DNA of 12,138 nucleotides from Sulfurimonas sp. (GCA_012963655.1 DTVI01000405.1:4528-16665), one strand, 5' to 3'; positions 1-7,314 are shown, numbered from the stretch's first letter. Notes: generated by a model not told the origin, from the sequence alone. Program-made: numbers and translations.

Positions 1-70
1 CATTCAAGCTTAATTCTCAATCACTAGTGATTGTAGACTTCAAGCTTGTCTAGCAGCTTATTAAGCTTAA
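1..70. repeat. Palindrome cluster downstream of alaS
   Basis: This stretch follows the alaS stop in the minus direction. It holds a perfect 16-bp palindrome at 18-33 (CAATCACTAGTGATTG), an 8-bp palindrome CAAGCTTG at 41-48 and a 10-bp palindrome TTAAGCTTAA at 61-70 that overlaps the alaS stop codon. AAGCTT occurs three times (6-11, 42-47, 63-68) and TTCAAGCTT is directly repeated at 3-11 and 39-47. There is no T-tract on either strand, so an intrinsic terminator is not supported. A minus-strand ATG lies exactly at 3-1 and could begin the next gene, but it has no convincing ribosome binding site. Function unknown. Confidence 0.5.
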
Positions 71-2619
71 CTCAATTCACTTCTTATGTATTCTAATGAA
101 GCAGTTTTTGCTTCTTCTAACTTGGATGGATCTTTTCCACCTGCTTGTGCAAAGTCAGGGCGTCCGCCACCGCCTCCACCAAGAATAGGAGCAATTTTTT
201 TAATCCAGTCACCTGCTTTTGCACCCGCTTCTTTAACACCAGCTGCGATCATAACCTTATCGCCTTTGATTTGAAATAGCATTGCACATAAAGAATCGTT
301 TTCATTTTTAAGTTCATCAATTCTAGTTTTAACATCACCTGACTTAATCTCTTCAATGATAACAGTTACACCATTAATAGAAACAGATCCAAGGTCTTCT
401 TTTGAAACGGCCATAGCTTCTTGTACATCACTCTTTAGTGTTTTGATTTGTTCTTTTAATTTGTTTACACCCAGAAGTACATCTTTATTTTTTACTTCTT
501 CAGCTGCTTGACGTAAAATATGTCTTTGTTCTTTTAAAAGATTATATGCCGCGTTACCACATACTGCTTCTATACGTCTAACACCAGCAGATACACCTGA
601 TTCTTTTACAATTGCAAATGTTCCAATTACGGCTGTATTATCAACATGAGTTCCACCACACAATTCCGTTGTAGCGTCACCAAAGCTAACCACTCTAACC
701 TTGTCTCCGTATTTCTCACCAAACTGCGCTTTTGCACCAGAATTTTTAGCCTCATCAATGCTCATCTCTGTAGTAAGACCCGCTATGCCTCTAAGGATTT
801 GATGATTAACTGTTTCTTCTACTTCTGCTACTTCAGACGTACTCATGGCCTTTGGATGAGAAAAGTCAAAACGTAAACGTCTTGCATCATTTGATGAACC
901 TGCTTGAGAAATATGATCTCCTAGAATGTTATAAAGTGCTGCATGTAAAAGATGTGTGGCTGAGTGATGTTTTTCAACCTCTTGTCTATTTATATCAACA
1001 ACAGCTTTTACAGTATCGTTTGTTTTAAGTGTTTCTTTTACTTCAACATGAGAAAGATTTAAATCAAAAAACTTTCTTGTATCTGTAATTTTCCCTCTGT
1101 TATCCAGTAAACCAATATCACCAATCTGTCCACCAGATTCTGCGTAAAAAGGAGTTCTATCTAAAAGAACCCATCCTTTTTGATTTGAGTGAAGTTCATC
1201 AATAATTTTAAAGTCTTCACTTAGAAGGGCTTGAACCTTTGCTTCATTAGCTGTACCCGTGTAACCTTCAAATTCATTTTTTCCAAACTTTTCTAAAAGG
1301 GCCTTAAAATCACCCTCATTTGCCGCATCACCTGAACCTTTCCAAGCTGCCTTTGCACGAGTTCGTTGTTCTAACATAAGCTCATCAAACTTACTCGAAT
1401 CAAGTCCAAGTTTCTCACCCTTTAACATGTCTTCTGTAAGGTCAAGAGGAAAACCAAATGTATCATAAAGCTTGAAAGCCACTTCCCCTGAAAAAGTATC
1501 TTTAGTGTTTTTTAGCTCGGCATTAAAAAGTTCAATTCCAGAAGCAATTGTTTTAAAGAAACGTTCTTCTTCAAGTTGAACCTGAGTTTTAACTGCCTCT
1601 GCCTTTGTTTCAAGATAAGGATAAACATCTTTCATTTGTGCTACTAAAATATCTACAATCTTATACATAAATGCCCCACGTAGACCAAGAAGGTAACCAT
1701 GTCTAACCGCACGTCTTAAAATACGGCGAAGCACATAACCACGACCTTCATTTGAAAAATTAATGTCTTGAGAAAGTAAAAAGACAGAAGTACGAATATG
1801 ATCCGCGATTACACGAAATGAAGCACCTGACTTATATTCATATGTCTTGCCTGTAAGTTCTTCAACTTTTTCAATCATTGGCATAAACATAGAAGAATCA
1901 TAATTAGAAAGCTTACCTTCTTTAATAGCGATTACTCTTTCAAGTCCCATGCCCGTATCAATAGAAGGTTTAGCCAAAGGAAGGCGTTCGCCACCCTTTG
2001 TTTTCACTTCATACTGCATAAATACTAGATTCCAGATTTCTAAGAATCTATCCCCTTCTCCACCCATCTTATCTTCAGGACCATTAAAGTGCTCTTTTCC
2101 TTGGTCATAAAAGATTTCAGAACAAGGACCACAGGGACCAGTATCACCCATAGACCAGAAATTATCTGCGTCACCTAAACGCATGATCCTATCAGGTGAA
2201 ATATGCTTTTTCCACATCTCTTCGGCCTCATCATCATTATCATGGACTGTCACCCAAAGTTTATCAATATCAAGTTTTAGCTCTTTAGTAATAAATTCCC
2301 AAGCATAGGCAATGGCTTCTTCTTTAAAATAATCTCCAAAAGAAAAGTTACCCAGCATCTCAAAAAATGTATGGTGCCTCGCAGTGTGTCCAACATTTTC
2401 CAAATCATTATGTTTTCCACCTGCTCTTAAACAAGTTTGACAAGAGGTAGCTCTTGGATTTGAGGGTGTAGGAATTTCACCCGTGAAGATAGTTTTAAAA
2501 GGCACCATCCCCGCATTATTAAAAAGTAAACTTGCATCATCTGGCACGATGGGGGCAGAGGCAACTGGCCGGTGCCCTTTTGCTTCAAAATAGTCTAAAA
2601 ATGCTTTTCTTACGTCCAT
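67..2619 (-). CDS. alaS: Alanine--tRNA ligase (AlaRS)
   Basis: This class II aminoacyl-tRNA synthetase charges tRNA-Ala in the cytoplasm and hydrolyses mischarged Ser/Gly-tRNA-Ala. The 850-residue product is close to the usual bacterial length of about 875 and looks complete. The N-terminal catalytic domain carries the family block TSCQTCLRAGGKHNDLE (about residues 57-75) followed by FFEMLGNFSFGDYF. The editing domain has the zinc ligands H552-x3-H556 (HSATH) and C654-GGT-H658 (CGGTH). The C-terminal C-Ala domain ends with a glycine-rich GGGGGGRPDFAQAGG segment typical of AlaRS. The ATG start gives the expected N-terminus MDVRKAFLDYFEAKGH and has AGGAAA about six bases upstream. The gene is separated from the dedA end by a 218-bp gap with hairpins and a possible promoter, so it is probably its own transcription unit. 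No lesion is seen. Confidence 0.98.
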   Translation of the reverse strand: MDVRKAFLDYFEAKGHRPVASAPIVPDDASLLFNNAGMVPFKTIFTGEIPTPSNPRATSCQTCLRAGGKHNDLENVGHTARHHTFFEMLGNFSFGDYFKEEAIAYAWEFITKELKLDIDKLWVTVHDNDDEAEEMWKKHISPDRIMRLGDADNFWSMGDTGPCGPCSEIFYDQGKEHFNGPEDKMGGEGDRFLEIWNLVFMQYEVKTKGGERLPLAKPSIDTGMGLERVIAIKEGKLSNYDSSMFMPMIEKVEELTGKTYEYKSGASFRVIADHIRTSVFLLSQDINFSNEGRGYVLRRILRRAVRHGYLLGLRGAFMYKIVDILVAQMKDVYPYLETKAEAVKTQVQLEEERFFKTIASGIELFNAELKNTKDTFSGEVAFKLYDTFGFPLDLTEDMLKGEKLGLDSSKFDELMLEQRTRAKAAWKGSGDAANEGDFKALLEKFGKNEFEGYTGTANEAKVQALLSEDFKIIDELHSNQKGWVLLDRTPFYAESGGQIGDIGLLDNRGKITDTRKFFDLNLSHVEVKETLKTNDTVKAVVDINRQEVEKHHSATHLLHAALYNILGDHISQAGSSNDARRLRFDFSHPKAMSTSEVAEVEETVNHQILRGIAGLTTEMSIDEAKNSGAKAQFGEKYGDKVRVVSFGDATTELCGGTHVDNTAVIGTFAIVKESGVSAGVRRIEAVCGNAAYNLLKEQRHILRQAAEEVKNKDVLLGVNKLKEQIKTLKSDVQEAMAVSKEDLGSVSINGVTVIIEEIKSGDVKTRIDELKNENDSLCAMLFQIKGDKVMIAAGVKEAGAKAGDWIKKIAPILGGGGGGRPDFAQAGGKDPSKLEEAKTASLEYIRSELS

Positions 2620-2651
2620 TACTGTTTCCTATGGATAATATTTTACTCCTT

Positions 2652-2676
2652 AAAAAAACAAATTTATTTGCTTTTT
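2652..2676 (-). terminator. Candidate intrinsic terminator or attenuator upstream of alaS
   Basis: Read on the minus strand, AAAAAGCAAAT pairs with ATTTGTTTTTT around a tiny loop (11 pairs including one G-U) and runs into seven T residues, ending 33 bases before the alaS ATG. It is weak because only one G-C pair supports the stem. It could end transcripts from the ftsW-murG-dedA operon, or act as an attenuator if alaS transcription starts near 2730. On the plus strand the same bases also form a hairpin followed by five T, with one mismatch. Confidence 0.4.
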
Positions 2677-2696
2677 CCTCATTGGAGGTATCCGTG

Positions 2697-2722
2697 AAAG
2701 AGACCACTGTATAAGTCTCTTT
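2697..2722. other. Perfect 8-bp hairpin in the alaS leader
   Basis: AAAGAGAC (2697-2704) and GTCTCTTT (2715-2722) are exact reverse complements around a 10-base loop. No long T-run follows on either strand. On the minus strand it would be the first structure in an alaS leader starting near 2730, followed by a 4-bp CCTC/GAGG hairpin and the T-run hairpin at 2652-2676. I do not recognise a known riboswitch class. Confidence 0.45.
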
Positions 2723-2736
2723 ATAAAAAGTACGCG

Positions 2737-2742
2737 ATTATA
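2737..2742 (-). promoter_or_regulatory. Candidate -10 box for alaS
   Basis: The minus strand reads TATAAT, an exact sigma-70 -10 hexamer, preceded by a T-rich stretch (TTTTTACTCCTTATTAGC) and no clear -35. Absence of a -35 and upstream T-rich DNA are normal for vegetative promoters of Campylobacterota. It would give a leader of about 110 bases containing the hairpins listed here. AT-rich DNA makes chance matches common. Confidence 0.4.
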
Positions 2743-2837
2743 GCTAATAAGGAGTAAAAATAGGTTTAAGAAAAAGGCTGCATAACTTACTTAGTCACTT
2801 TCTTTTATTTTATGATTATAAAATATTTATTATTGTT

Positions 2838-3446
2838 CTAATTATTAGCGTTTTTTCGTTTTTGTAGATAAAAATAGACACTTAAGATCAGAAGAATAAA
2901 GGCAAAAATTCCGTAAGTAAATTCTTGTTTATATTGATGAATCAATTCTTGATTATCACCTAAAAAATATCCTAAAAAGACCAAAACGCTAGACCAAATA
3001 GCCGCGCCTAAAAAGGTGTACAGACTAAACAAGGCAAGAGGCATTTTCGCTAAACCAGCAGGAATAGAAATAAGTTGACGAATACCAGGGATAAGTCTTC
3101 CTGTAAAGGTTGAAATTGCCCCATGTTTTAGAAAAAAGTTTTCCATTTTATCTAAGCTTGCAGGCTTCATTAAAAAATAATGTCCATATGTATATAAGAA
3201 CTTTCGTCCAAGGCTAAAGGCTAGAAAGTAATTTACTAAAGCCCCTACCATCGAGCCACCAAACCCTGATAACAAAACCATAGTAAGATTCAGCTCACCC
3301 TTATAAGAAAGATATCCTGCGGGAATCATAACAATCTCAGAAGGAAAAGGAATGAAAGAACTTTCAATTGCCATCATTATAAAGATACCTAAATATCCCC
3401 ACTCTCCTACAGTGTTTACGATGATATTAGCTAATTCACCTAACAC
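2838..3446 (-). CDS. DedA-family (VTT domain) membrane protein
   Basis: A 202-residue polytopic inner-membrane protein of the DedA/SNARE-associated (VTT) family. The hallmarks are visible: E28 and the P33-F-P-S-E37 re-entrant loop followed by an AG motif, then GRLIPGIRQL around R117, P120 and R123, and PAGLAKM. Hydrophobic segments lie near residues 17-45, 52-80, 138-160 and 170-193. The start is GTG at 3446-3444, inside the last codons of murG (7-bp overlap), with AAGGA about eight bases upstream. DedA proteins support proton-motive-force maintenance, and some members return undecaprenyl phosphate across the inner membrane. Its place as last gene after ftsW and murG, which consume or release that carrier, fits a recycling role, but this is inference. 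I cannot tell which DedA subgroup it belongs to. Confidence 0.9.
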   Translation of the reverse strand: MLGELANIIVNTVGEWGYLGIFIMMAIESSFIPFPSEIVMIPAGYLSYKGELNLTMVLLSGFGGSMVGALVNYFLAFSLGRKFLYTYGHYFLMKPASLDKMENFFLKHGAISTFTGRLIPGIRQLISIPAGLAKMPLALFSLYTFLGAAIWSSVLVFLGYFLGDNQELIHQYKQEFTYGIFAFILLILSVYFYLQKRKNANN

Positions 3447-4447
3447 TTTTCTATCCTTTTTATAATATTTATAGCCCCATCAGGTTTAATCATTTTTTGT
3501 AAATTTTCACTTACGTCTTGCAAATTAAGCTCAAGTAACTCACATAAAAGTATATATGGATCTTCTTCTTGTCTTTTCATCCATGAAGCATTTTTTTCTA
3601 CTAAAAAAGAAGCATTATAATATTGATGATCACCTGCAGCGTAAGGATAAGGTATATATAAGGCCGGCAAAGAAGAAGCACTTAATTCCCATAAGGTTGA
3701 TGCCCCCGAACGCGAAACCGCAAAGTCACTTTCATTCATTAAGGTATCTATATCCCTGCGAAAATCAAAAACCTCAGCGTTTATGCCTAAGTCTATATAA
3801 GATTTCTTTACCTTTTCAATTTCTAAACTACCGGCTTGGTGAATAATGCGAATCTTCTTTTCTTGCAACAAGGGCGCTATTTTGATTGCAAGTTCATTAA
3901 TAAAACGAGCCCCTTGAGAGCCCCCTAGAAAAATAATTGTTTGAATCTTTGAGCGTATTCGAGAAAGTTTAAAAAAACTTTTTCTTACAGGATAATCCTT
4001 GATACTTGACTTGTCTTCGTAAGAACTAAAGAATTCCTTTGAATAAGGTCTTAAAAGCCTATTTAACCTTCCAACGGCTGCATTTTGTTCATGTATAAAG
4101 TAGGGTTTTCTTAGTAATATAGATGCAAATGAAGCCGGCCCGGCAGAGAAACCACCCACACTAACAACCGCATCTATACCTTTAAGTAAGAATAAGGCCT
4201 TAAACATCGCCTTTAACGTTAAAAAGAGTGAGGCTAATTTAGCAAAGCCTTTTTTGTTAACCACCCCTGTGGTATTTAAAAAATGTACAGATTCAAAGTC
4301 TTTGTCATCTAAGAACCAGGAACGGTCTTGACCAGAAGTCGAACCCACAAATACACATTTGTGTCCTCTTTCTAAGGCCGCTTCTCTTAGGCTCTTAGCA
4401 ATAGCTAAATGCCCACCAGTGCCTCCACCAGTAATTAACAGTTTCAT
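3440..4447 (-). CDS. murG: UDP-GlcNAc:lipid I N-acetylglucosaminyltransferase MurG
   Basis: MurG adds GlcNAc from UDP-GlcNAc to lipid I on the inner face of the cytoplasmic membrane, giving lipid II for peptidoglycan synthesis. The product has 335 residues, slightly shorter than the E. coli enzyme (355) and typical of Campylobacterota. The N-terminal glycine loop G7-GGTGG-H13 is intact, with a second loop SVGGFSAGPA, then HEQNAAVGRLNR, the linker GGSQGARFIN and the C-terminal donor-site block SRSGASTLWEL followed by PYPYAAGDHQ. It is a GT-B fold (GT28). Its ATG overlaps the ftsW stop as ATGA (4 bp) and its stop overlaps the dedA GTG, so the three genes are probably translationally coupled. 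No lesions seen. Confidence 0.97.
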   Translation of the reverse strand: MKLLITGGGTGGHLAIAKSLREAALERGHKCVFVGSTSGQDRSWFLDDKDFESVHFLNTTGVVNKKGFAKLASLFLTLKAMFKALFLLKGIDAVVSVGGFSAGPASFASILLRKPYFIHEQNAAVGRLNRLLRPYSKEFFSSYEDKSSIKDYPVRKSFFKLSRIRSKIQTIIFLGGSQGARFINELAIKIAPLLQEKKIRIIHQAGSLEIEKVKKSYIDLGINAEVFDFRRDIDTLMNESDFAVSRSGASTLWELSASSLPALYIPYPYAAGDHQYYNASFLVEKNASWMKRQEEDPYILLCELLELNLQDVSENLQKMIKPDGAINIIKRIEKC

Positions 4448-5610
4448 TCTTTTCTCATCTTCTTAGAAATCATCAGTACCATACCTATGCCTATACTCGC
4501 CGCAAGCATTGAAGACCCTCCATAAGAGAGAAAGGGAACAGATATCCCTTTAATAGGAGTCAAGCCTGAGATACCATAAGCATTCATTAAAAAAGTAAAG
4601 GCAAATAAAAGGCCTATTCCCAAAGAAAAGAGATAATAAATATGGTTATCACTTCTGTTAGCAACTTTAAAAATTCTTTGTAAAATAACAATGACTATCA
4701 TCGTTACAAAAAGCACTCCAAAGAAGCCAAATTCCTCAGCCAAACCAGCTAAAACAAAGTCTGTATGCACCTCAGATAAAAAACCTAGTTTAAAGGTTCC
4801 ATTGGCAAGACCTGTTCCAAAAAAGCCCCCATTATGTATGGCATTTAACGAATGACCAATTTGATAAGGTTCCTCCCTCACGCTAATACGTAATTGCTCC
4901 GCTATGTTCTCAGGAAAGAAACTTAAGATAAAACCTTGGATCGATGCCCACCATGATTTTATACGAATAATTCTATGCTCAGCAGTAGCGATAAAAAAAA
5001 TAAAGGACATAAAGGCTAAAGAGATTAAGGATAAAAAGAATTTAAAAGACGAACCTGCGAAAAAAAGTAAAAAGGCAAGGGTTAAACCTAATACAACCAC
5101 TTGTCCAAGATCATTTTGCATAAAGGCAATAAGAAACATTACTAAGATAAAAACAAAGGCATAAGGCATAAACCTTGAAAACTCATCTCGAAGACGAAGC
5201 TTACTATGATGATCATTTAACTTACGTGTAAATGACCAGGCCAAAAAGTAAACAAAGCCAACCTTGAAAAATTCTACAGGAGCTAAAGAAAATCCTATAA
5301 TCTTTATCCAACGTTTCGCGCCCCCTACTTCACTTACAAGAAAACTAGGAAGAAAGGGCATTATCATCATTAACACCATCCCCACTACAAACAAACTAAG
5401 CCCTAAAGGGTGCAAGACCTTATCTGCATCTGCTTGAGAAAGTCCCCACATTACTATAATAGAGATAAAGCCAAAAAGGACCTGGCGCATAGCAAAATGA
5501 AAGGGGTTATAATTAAATAAAATCACAATATAAGATGAAAGTGAATACGACAGCACTATACCGATAGTAATTAATAATACAACCGATAGGAAAAGGGGTC
5601 TGTCTGTCAT
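4444..5610 (-). CDS. ftsW: FtsW, SEDS-family septal peptidoglycan glycosyltransferase
   Basis: A 388-residue SEDS protein with about ten membrane segments. It polymerises lipid II into septal glycan strands in partnership with the transpeptidase FtsI. Family blocks are GGAKRWIKI-FSLAPVEFFK near residues 97-117, NDLGQ, the extracellular loop with HSLNAIHNGGFFGTG, EVHTDF carrying the likely catalytic Asp at 284, AEEFGFFG, and the C-terminal IKGISVPFLSYGGSS signature. RodA is the main alternative; the pairing with murG and the presence of ftsI in the window favour FtsW. The ATG has only a weak upstream AAGAAG. It diverges from flgB across a 206-bp gap and is the first gene of ftsW-murG-dedA. Confidence 0.93.
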   Translation of the reverse strand: MTDRPLFLSVVLLITIGIVLSYSLSSYIVILFNYNPFHFAMRQVLFGFISIIVMWGLSQADADKVLHPLGLSLFVVGMVLMMIMPFLPSFLVSEVGGAKRWIKIIGFSLAPVEFFKVGFVYFLAWSFTRKLNDHHSKLRLRDEFSRFMPYAFVFILVMFLIAFMQNDLGQVVVLGLTLAFLLFFAGSSFKFFLSLISLAFMSFIFFIATAEHRIIRIKSWWASIQGFILSFFPENIAEQLRISVREEPYQIGHSLNAIHNGGFFGTGLANGTFKLGFLSEVHTDFVLAGLAEEFGFFGVLFVTMIVIVILQRIFKVANRSDNHIYYLFSLGIGLLFAFTFLMNAYGISGLTPIKGISVPFLSYGGSSMLAASIGIGMVLMISKKMRKE

Positions 5611-5738
5611 GGGGTATCTTCTTATATAGGCTTTTAATGCGCTAATTTTTTCGTATTTTATCTTGCAATGGCATAGTTTTTAATTAAAATGCGTTACAAT
5701 TTATTCTTATAGTAGATTTTCGTAAATACTAAAGAAAT

Positions 5739-5755
5739 CGGTATGATTTTTGCTT
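5739..5755 (+). promoter_or_regulatory. Sigma-54 (-24/-12) promoter for flgB-flgC-fliE
   Basis: CGGTATGATTTTTGCTT has the invariant GG (5740-5741) and GC (5752-5753) with exactly ten bases between, and a full TTGCTT -12 element as favoured in Campylobacterota. Transcription would start near 5765, about 50 bases before flgB, whose ribosome binding site AGGAGA is at 5807-5812. In Campylobacter, flgB-type rod genes are known RpoN (FlgSR) targets, which agrees. The rest of the 5611-5816 gap holds AT-rich DNA that must also include the ftsW promoter; I could not fix that one. Confidence 0.75.
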
Positions 5756-5816
5756 GTTCTATATATGTAAATACGGAACAGTTTATGCTTACTAAACAAT
5801 ATAACTAGGAGATAGT

Positions 5817-6251
5817 ATGGGTATCCAATTATCAAAAGCACATAACCTAATGACAAAAGCCCTTGATTACCGCAGTACGCGTCAAGATTTAATCGCAGGA
5901 AATATTGCTAATGAAGACACCCCTTTTTATCGTCCTAGAGATATTAGTTTTGCAGGAAAGCTTCAAGCTGAGGCTAAAAAGATTTTTAATGAGCCTCAGG
6001 TTTCTAAACTTGAATTAGCCCGTACAGATGGGGCACACTTTAAATCAGCTAATGAAGCAGATTCAGGTCAAGCACAACTTTTTTATCGAGATGGGCATTT
6101 AGCTCGTAATGATGGGAACAGTGTTGACTTAGATGTTGAAACAACAGAAATGACAAAAAACAGTATGATGTATCAAGGTGTTACAGCGGCCTTAAAAAAA
6201 GAAGCCGCCATTTTCAAGGCTGTCCTACAAGCCTCAGAACGTACACAGTAA
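5817..6251 (+). CDS. flgB: Flagellar basal-body proximal rod protein FlgB
   Basis: FlgB is one of the proximal rod proteins of the flagellar axial structure, exported by the flagellar type III system. The 144-residue product (E. coli 138) has the N-terminal axial-protein motif RQDLIAGNIANEDTPFYRPRD near residues 22-42, including the conserved N-I-A-N box, and the matching C-terminal coil VDLDVETTEMTKNSMMYQG. There is no Sec signal, as expected. The start has a good ribosome binding site (AGGAGA, four bases before ATG). It is first in flgB-flgC-fliE, with 21 bp to flgC, downstream of the sigma-54 promoter. Confidence 0.97.
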   Translation: MGIQLSKAHNLMTKALDYRSTRQDLIAGNIANEDTPFYRPRDISFAGKLQAEAKKIFNEPQVSKLELARTDGAHFKSANEADSGQAQLFYRDGHLARNDGNSVDLDVETTEMTKNSMMYQGVTAALKKEAAIFKAVLQASERTQ

Positions 6252-6272
6252 CTAACTAGATAAAGGATTATC

Positions 6273-6770
6273 ATGTCAGCATTTATGAACAGTTTTGATA
6301 TTAGCGGATACGGAATGTCTGCGCAAAGAGCAAGAGTTAATGTTATCTCTTCTAACATTGCTAATGCACAAACAACTCGTACAGAAGAAGGTGGGCCTTA
6401 TAGACGTAGATCAGTTATGTTTAAGGCCATTGATTTTAATAAAATATTAAATGATAGACTCTTAGCTAACACAGGTGACGCTGGATTTGCAGACCCTTTA
6501 GATGAAGGTGACTTTAATAAAAAAGTGAATACGCCGATTATGTCTGTAATAGTTGAGAAGATTATACGTGATGATAAAGAACCTATGATGAAGTTTGAAC
6601 CAGGTCACCCTGATGCAAACGCTGAAGGGTATGTTGCGTATCCAAATATTAATCCTGTTATAGAGATGGCGGACTTGATTGAGGCAACTCGTTCATACCA
6701 AGCCAATGTAGCAGCATTTCAAAGTGTAAAGACGATGGCACAATCTGCCATGAGTATTTTACAAGCGTAG
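6273..6770 (+). CDS. flgC: Flagellar basal-body rod protein FlgC
   Basis: A second proximal rod subunit. The 165-residue protein is longer than E. coli FlgC (134), as is usual in Campylobacterota. It opens with FDISGYGMSAQRARVNVISSNIANAQT, the N-terminal rod signature, and ends with GYVAYPNINPVIEMADLI and RSYQANVAAFQ, the C-terminal coiled-coil block. The middle section (about residues 50-115) is the variable, non-helical insert. ATG preceded by AAAGGA at 6262-6267. It lies 21 bp after flgB and 22 bp before fliE, in the same operon. Confidence 0.97.
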   Translation: MSAFMNSFDISGYGMSAQRARVNVISSNIANAQTTRTEEGGPYRRRSVMFKAIDFNKILNDRLLANTGDAGFADPLDEGDFNKKVNTPIMSVIVEKIIRDDKEPMMKFEPGHPDANAEGYVAYPNINPVIEMADLIEATRSYQANVAAFQSVKTMAQSAMSILQA

Positions 6771-6792
6771 ATAAATAAGGTATAATTAAACT

Positions 6793-7092
6793 ATGAATAA
6801 TTTAAATAAAGTTTCCGGCCTTTCAACTGCTGACTTACTAGGTAAAGCCAAAGGCGCGTCTAGTACAACAGGTGAAGGTTTTGCAAATGCTCTTAAACAA
6901 TCTTTAGAAGATGTAAATAAGATGCAAGAAGCCGGAGAAAAAGCAATGAGTGATTTAGCAACAGGACAGGTCAAAGACTTACACCAAGCTGCTCTTGCTA
7001 TCGATAAAGCAGAAATCAGCATGAAACTTATGCTAGAAGTTAGAAATAAAGCGCTTAATGCTTATAAAGAAATCTCTCGAACACAATTATAA
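6793..7092 (+). CDS. fliE: Flagellar hook-basal body complex protein FliE
   Basis: FliE sits at the junction between the MS ring and the rod and is among the first substrates of the flagellar type III exporter. The 99-residue product (E. coli 104) is mostly helical, with FANALKQSLEDVNKMQ in the middle and the conserved C-terminal block HQAALAIDKAEISMKLMLEVRNKALNAYKEI. Its ribosome binding site is weak (AAGG about 12 bases upstream), suggesting coupling to flgC translation. In related genomes ftsI (pbpB) commonly follows directly; here a minus-strand cassette comes in between. Confidence 0.95.
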   Translation: MNNLNKVSGLSTADLLGKAKGASSTTGEGFANALKQSLEDVNKMQEAGEKAMSDLATGQVKDLHQAALAIDKAEISMKLMLEVRNKALNAYKEISRTQL

Positions 7093-7101
7093 TTAATCCA
7101 A

Positions 7102-7127
7102 GCTAAGGAAGTTTAATCTCCTTTAGC
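7102..7127. other. Imperfect hairpin between fliE and the convergent remnant
   Basis: GCTAAGGA (7102-7109) can pair with TCCTTTAGC (7119-7127) with one bulged base. It starts 10 bases after the fliE stop, where a terminator would be expected, but CCCTACAAAAG follows on the plus strand with no T-run. It also spans the stop codon of the minus-strand remnant. Weak evidence for transcription termination in either direction. Confidence 0.3.
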
Positions 7128-7294
7128 CCTACAAAAGTAAAATTCAAACACCTTATCCTTAAAACAATAATTCCCTAACAAGTCAATGTAGCAAAGTTCT
7201 TTTTTGAAAAGTAATTCTTGTGAATAATCTAGTCTTCCCCTCTTCATCACGCAAGGTATCTAAATCTGTTTGCAAAGAAGACTAAGAAATTCAT
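7113..7294 (-). pseudogene. Small frameshifted gene remnant, unknown family
   Basis: Immediately downstream of the methyltransferase gene, an ATG at 7294 with AAGGA just before it opens as MNFLVFF and then stops. Shifting frame by one gives SLQTDLDTLRDEEGKTRLF and TRITFQK over about 30 codons (7281-7195). A second one-base shift at a six-A run (7205-7200) gives ELCYIDLLGNYCFKDKVFEF ending FCRAKGD at TAA 7115-7113. Joined, these make a sensible protein of about 60 residues with ordinary composition, which three unrelated frames would not be expected to give. I do not recognise the family. It could be a decayed small third gene of the lipoprotein-methyltransferase unit, or a sequence with assembly indels. 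Confidence 0.45.
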
Positions 7295-7314
7295 ATCCTT
7301 AGGCTTTCAATTTT

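Larger units (their letters stand above)
2641..2759. repeat. 12-bp inverted repeat bracketing the alaS leader
   Basis: TTTTACTCCTTA at 2641-2652 and TAAGGAGTAAAA at 2748-2759 are perfect reverse complements, bounding a 119-bp segment between dedA and alaS. Both ends are flanked by ATA (2638-2640 and 2760-2762), which could be a short target duplication or chance in AT-rich DNA. Inside are a perfect 8-bp hairpin (2697-2722), an A/T-rich hairpin with a T-run (2652-2676) and a TATAAT box (2737-2742, minus). No ORF is inside. It could be a small non-autonomous element or a structured leader. The repeat itself is directly visible; its role is inference. Confidence 0.5.

Noticed and set aside
1..3. 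Minus-strand ATG at the window edge as the start of a maf gene, which follows alaS in related genomes.
   Set aside because: No codon beyond the ATG is visible and there is no good ribosome binding site, so no gene can be supported.
19..32. AATCACTAGTGATT resembles the cloning-vector junction AATCACTAGTG, suggesting vector contamination.
   Set aside because: The match ends after the shared palindromic core; no polylinker follows on either side and the sequence continues smoothly into alaS.
646..876. Plus-strand open frame opposite alaS.
   Set aside because: It is antisense to the conserved AlaRS editing domain, with no recognisable motif or ribosome binding site.
2650..2730. T-box or known riboswitch in the alaS leader.
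   Set aside because: No T-box sequence, specifier loop or other recognised aptamer motif is present; only generic hairpins are seen.
2807..2824. ATTTTAT/ATAAAAT hairpin after dedA as a terminator.
   Set aside because: The stem is entirely A-T, and the minus strand after it is A-rich rather than T-rich.
4904..5164. Plus-strand open frame of 86 codons opposite ftsW.
   Set aside because: It is lysine-rich antisense of a clear membrane-protein gene and has no family features.
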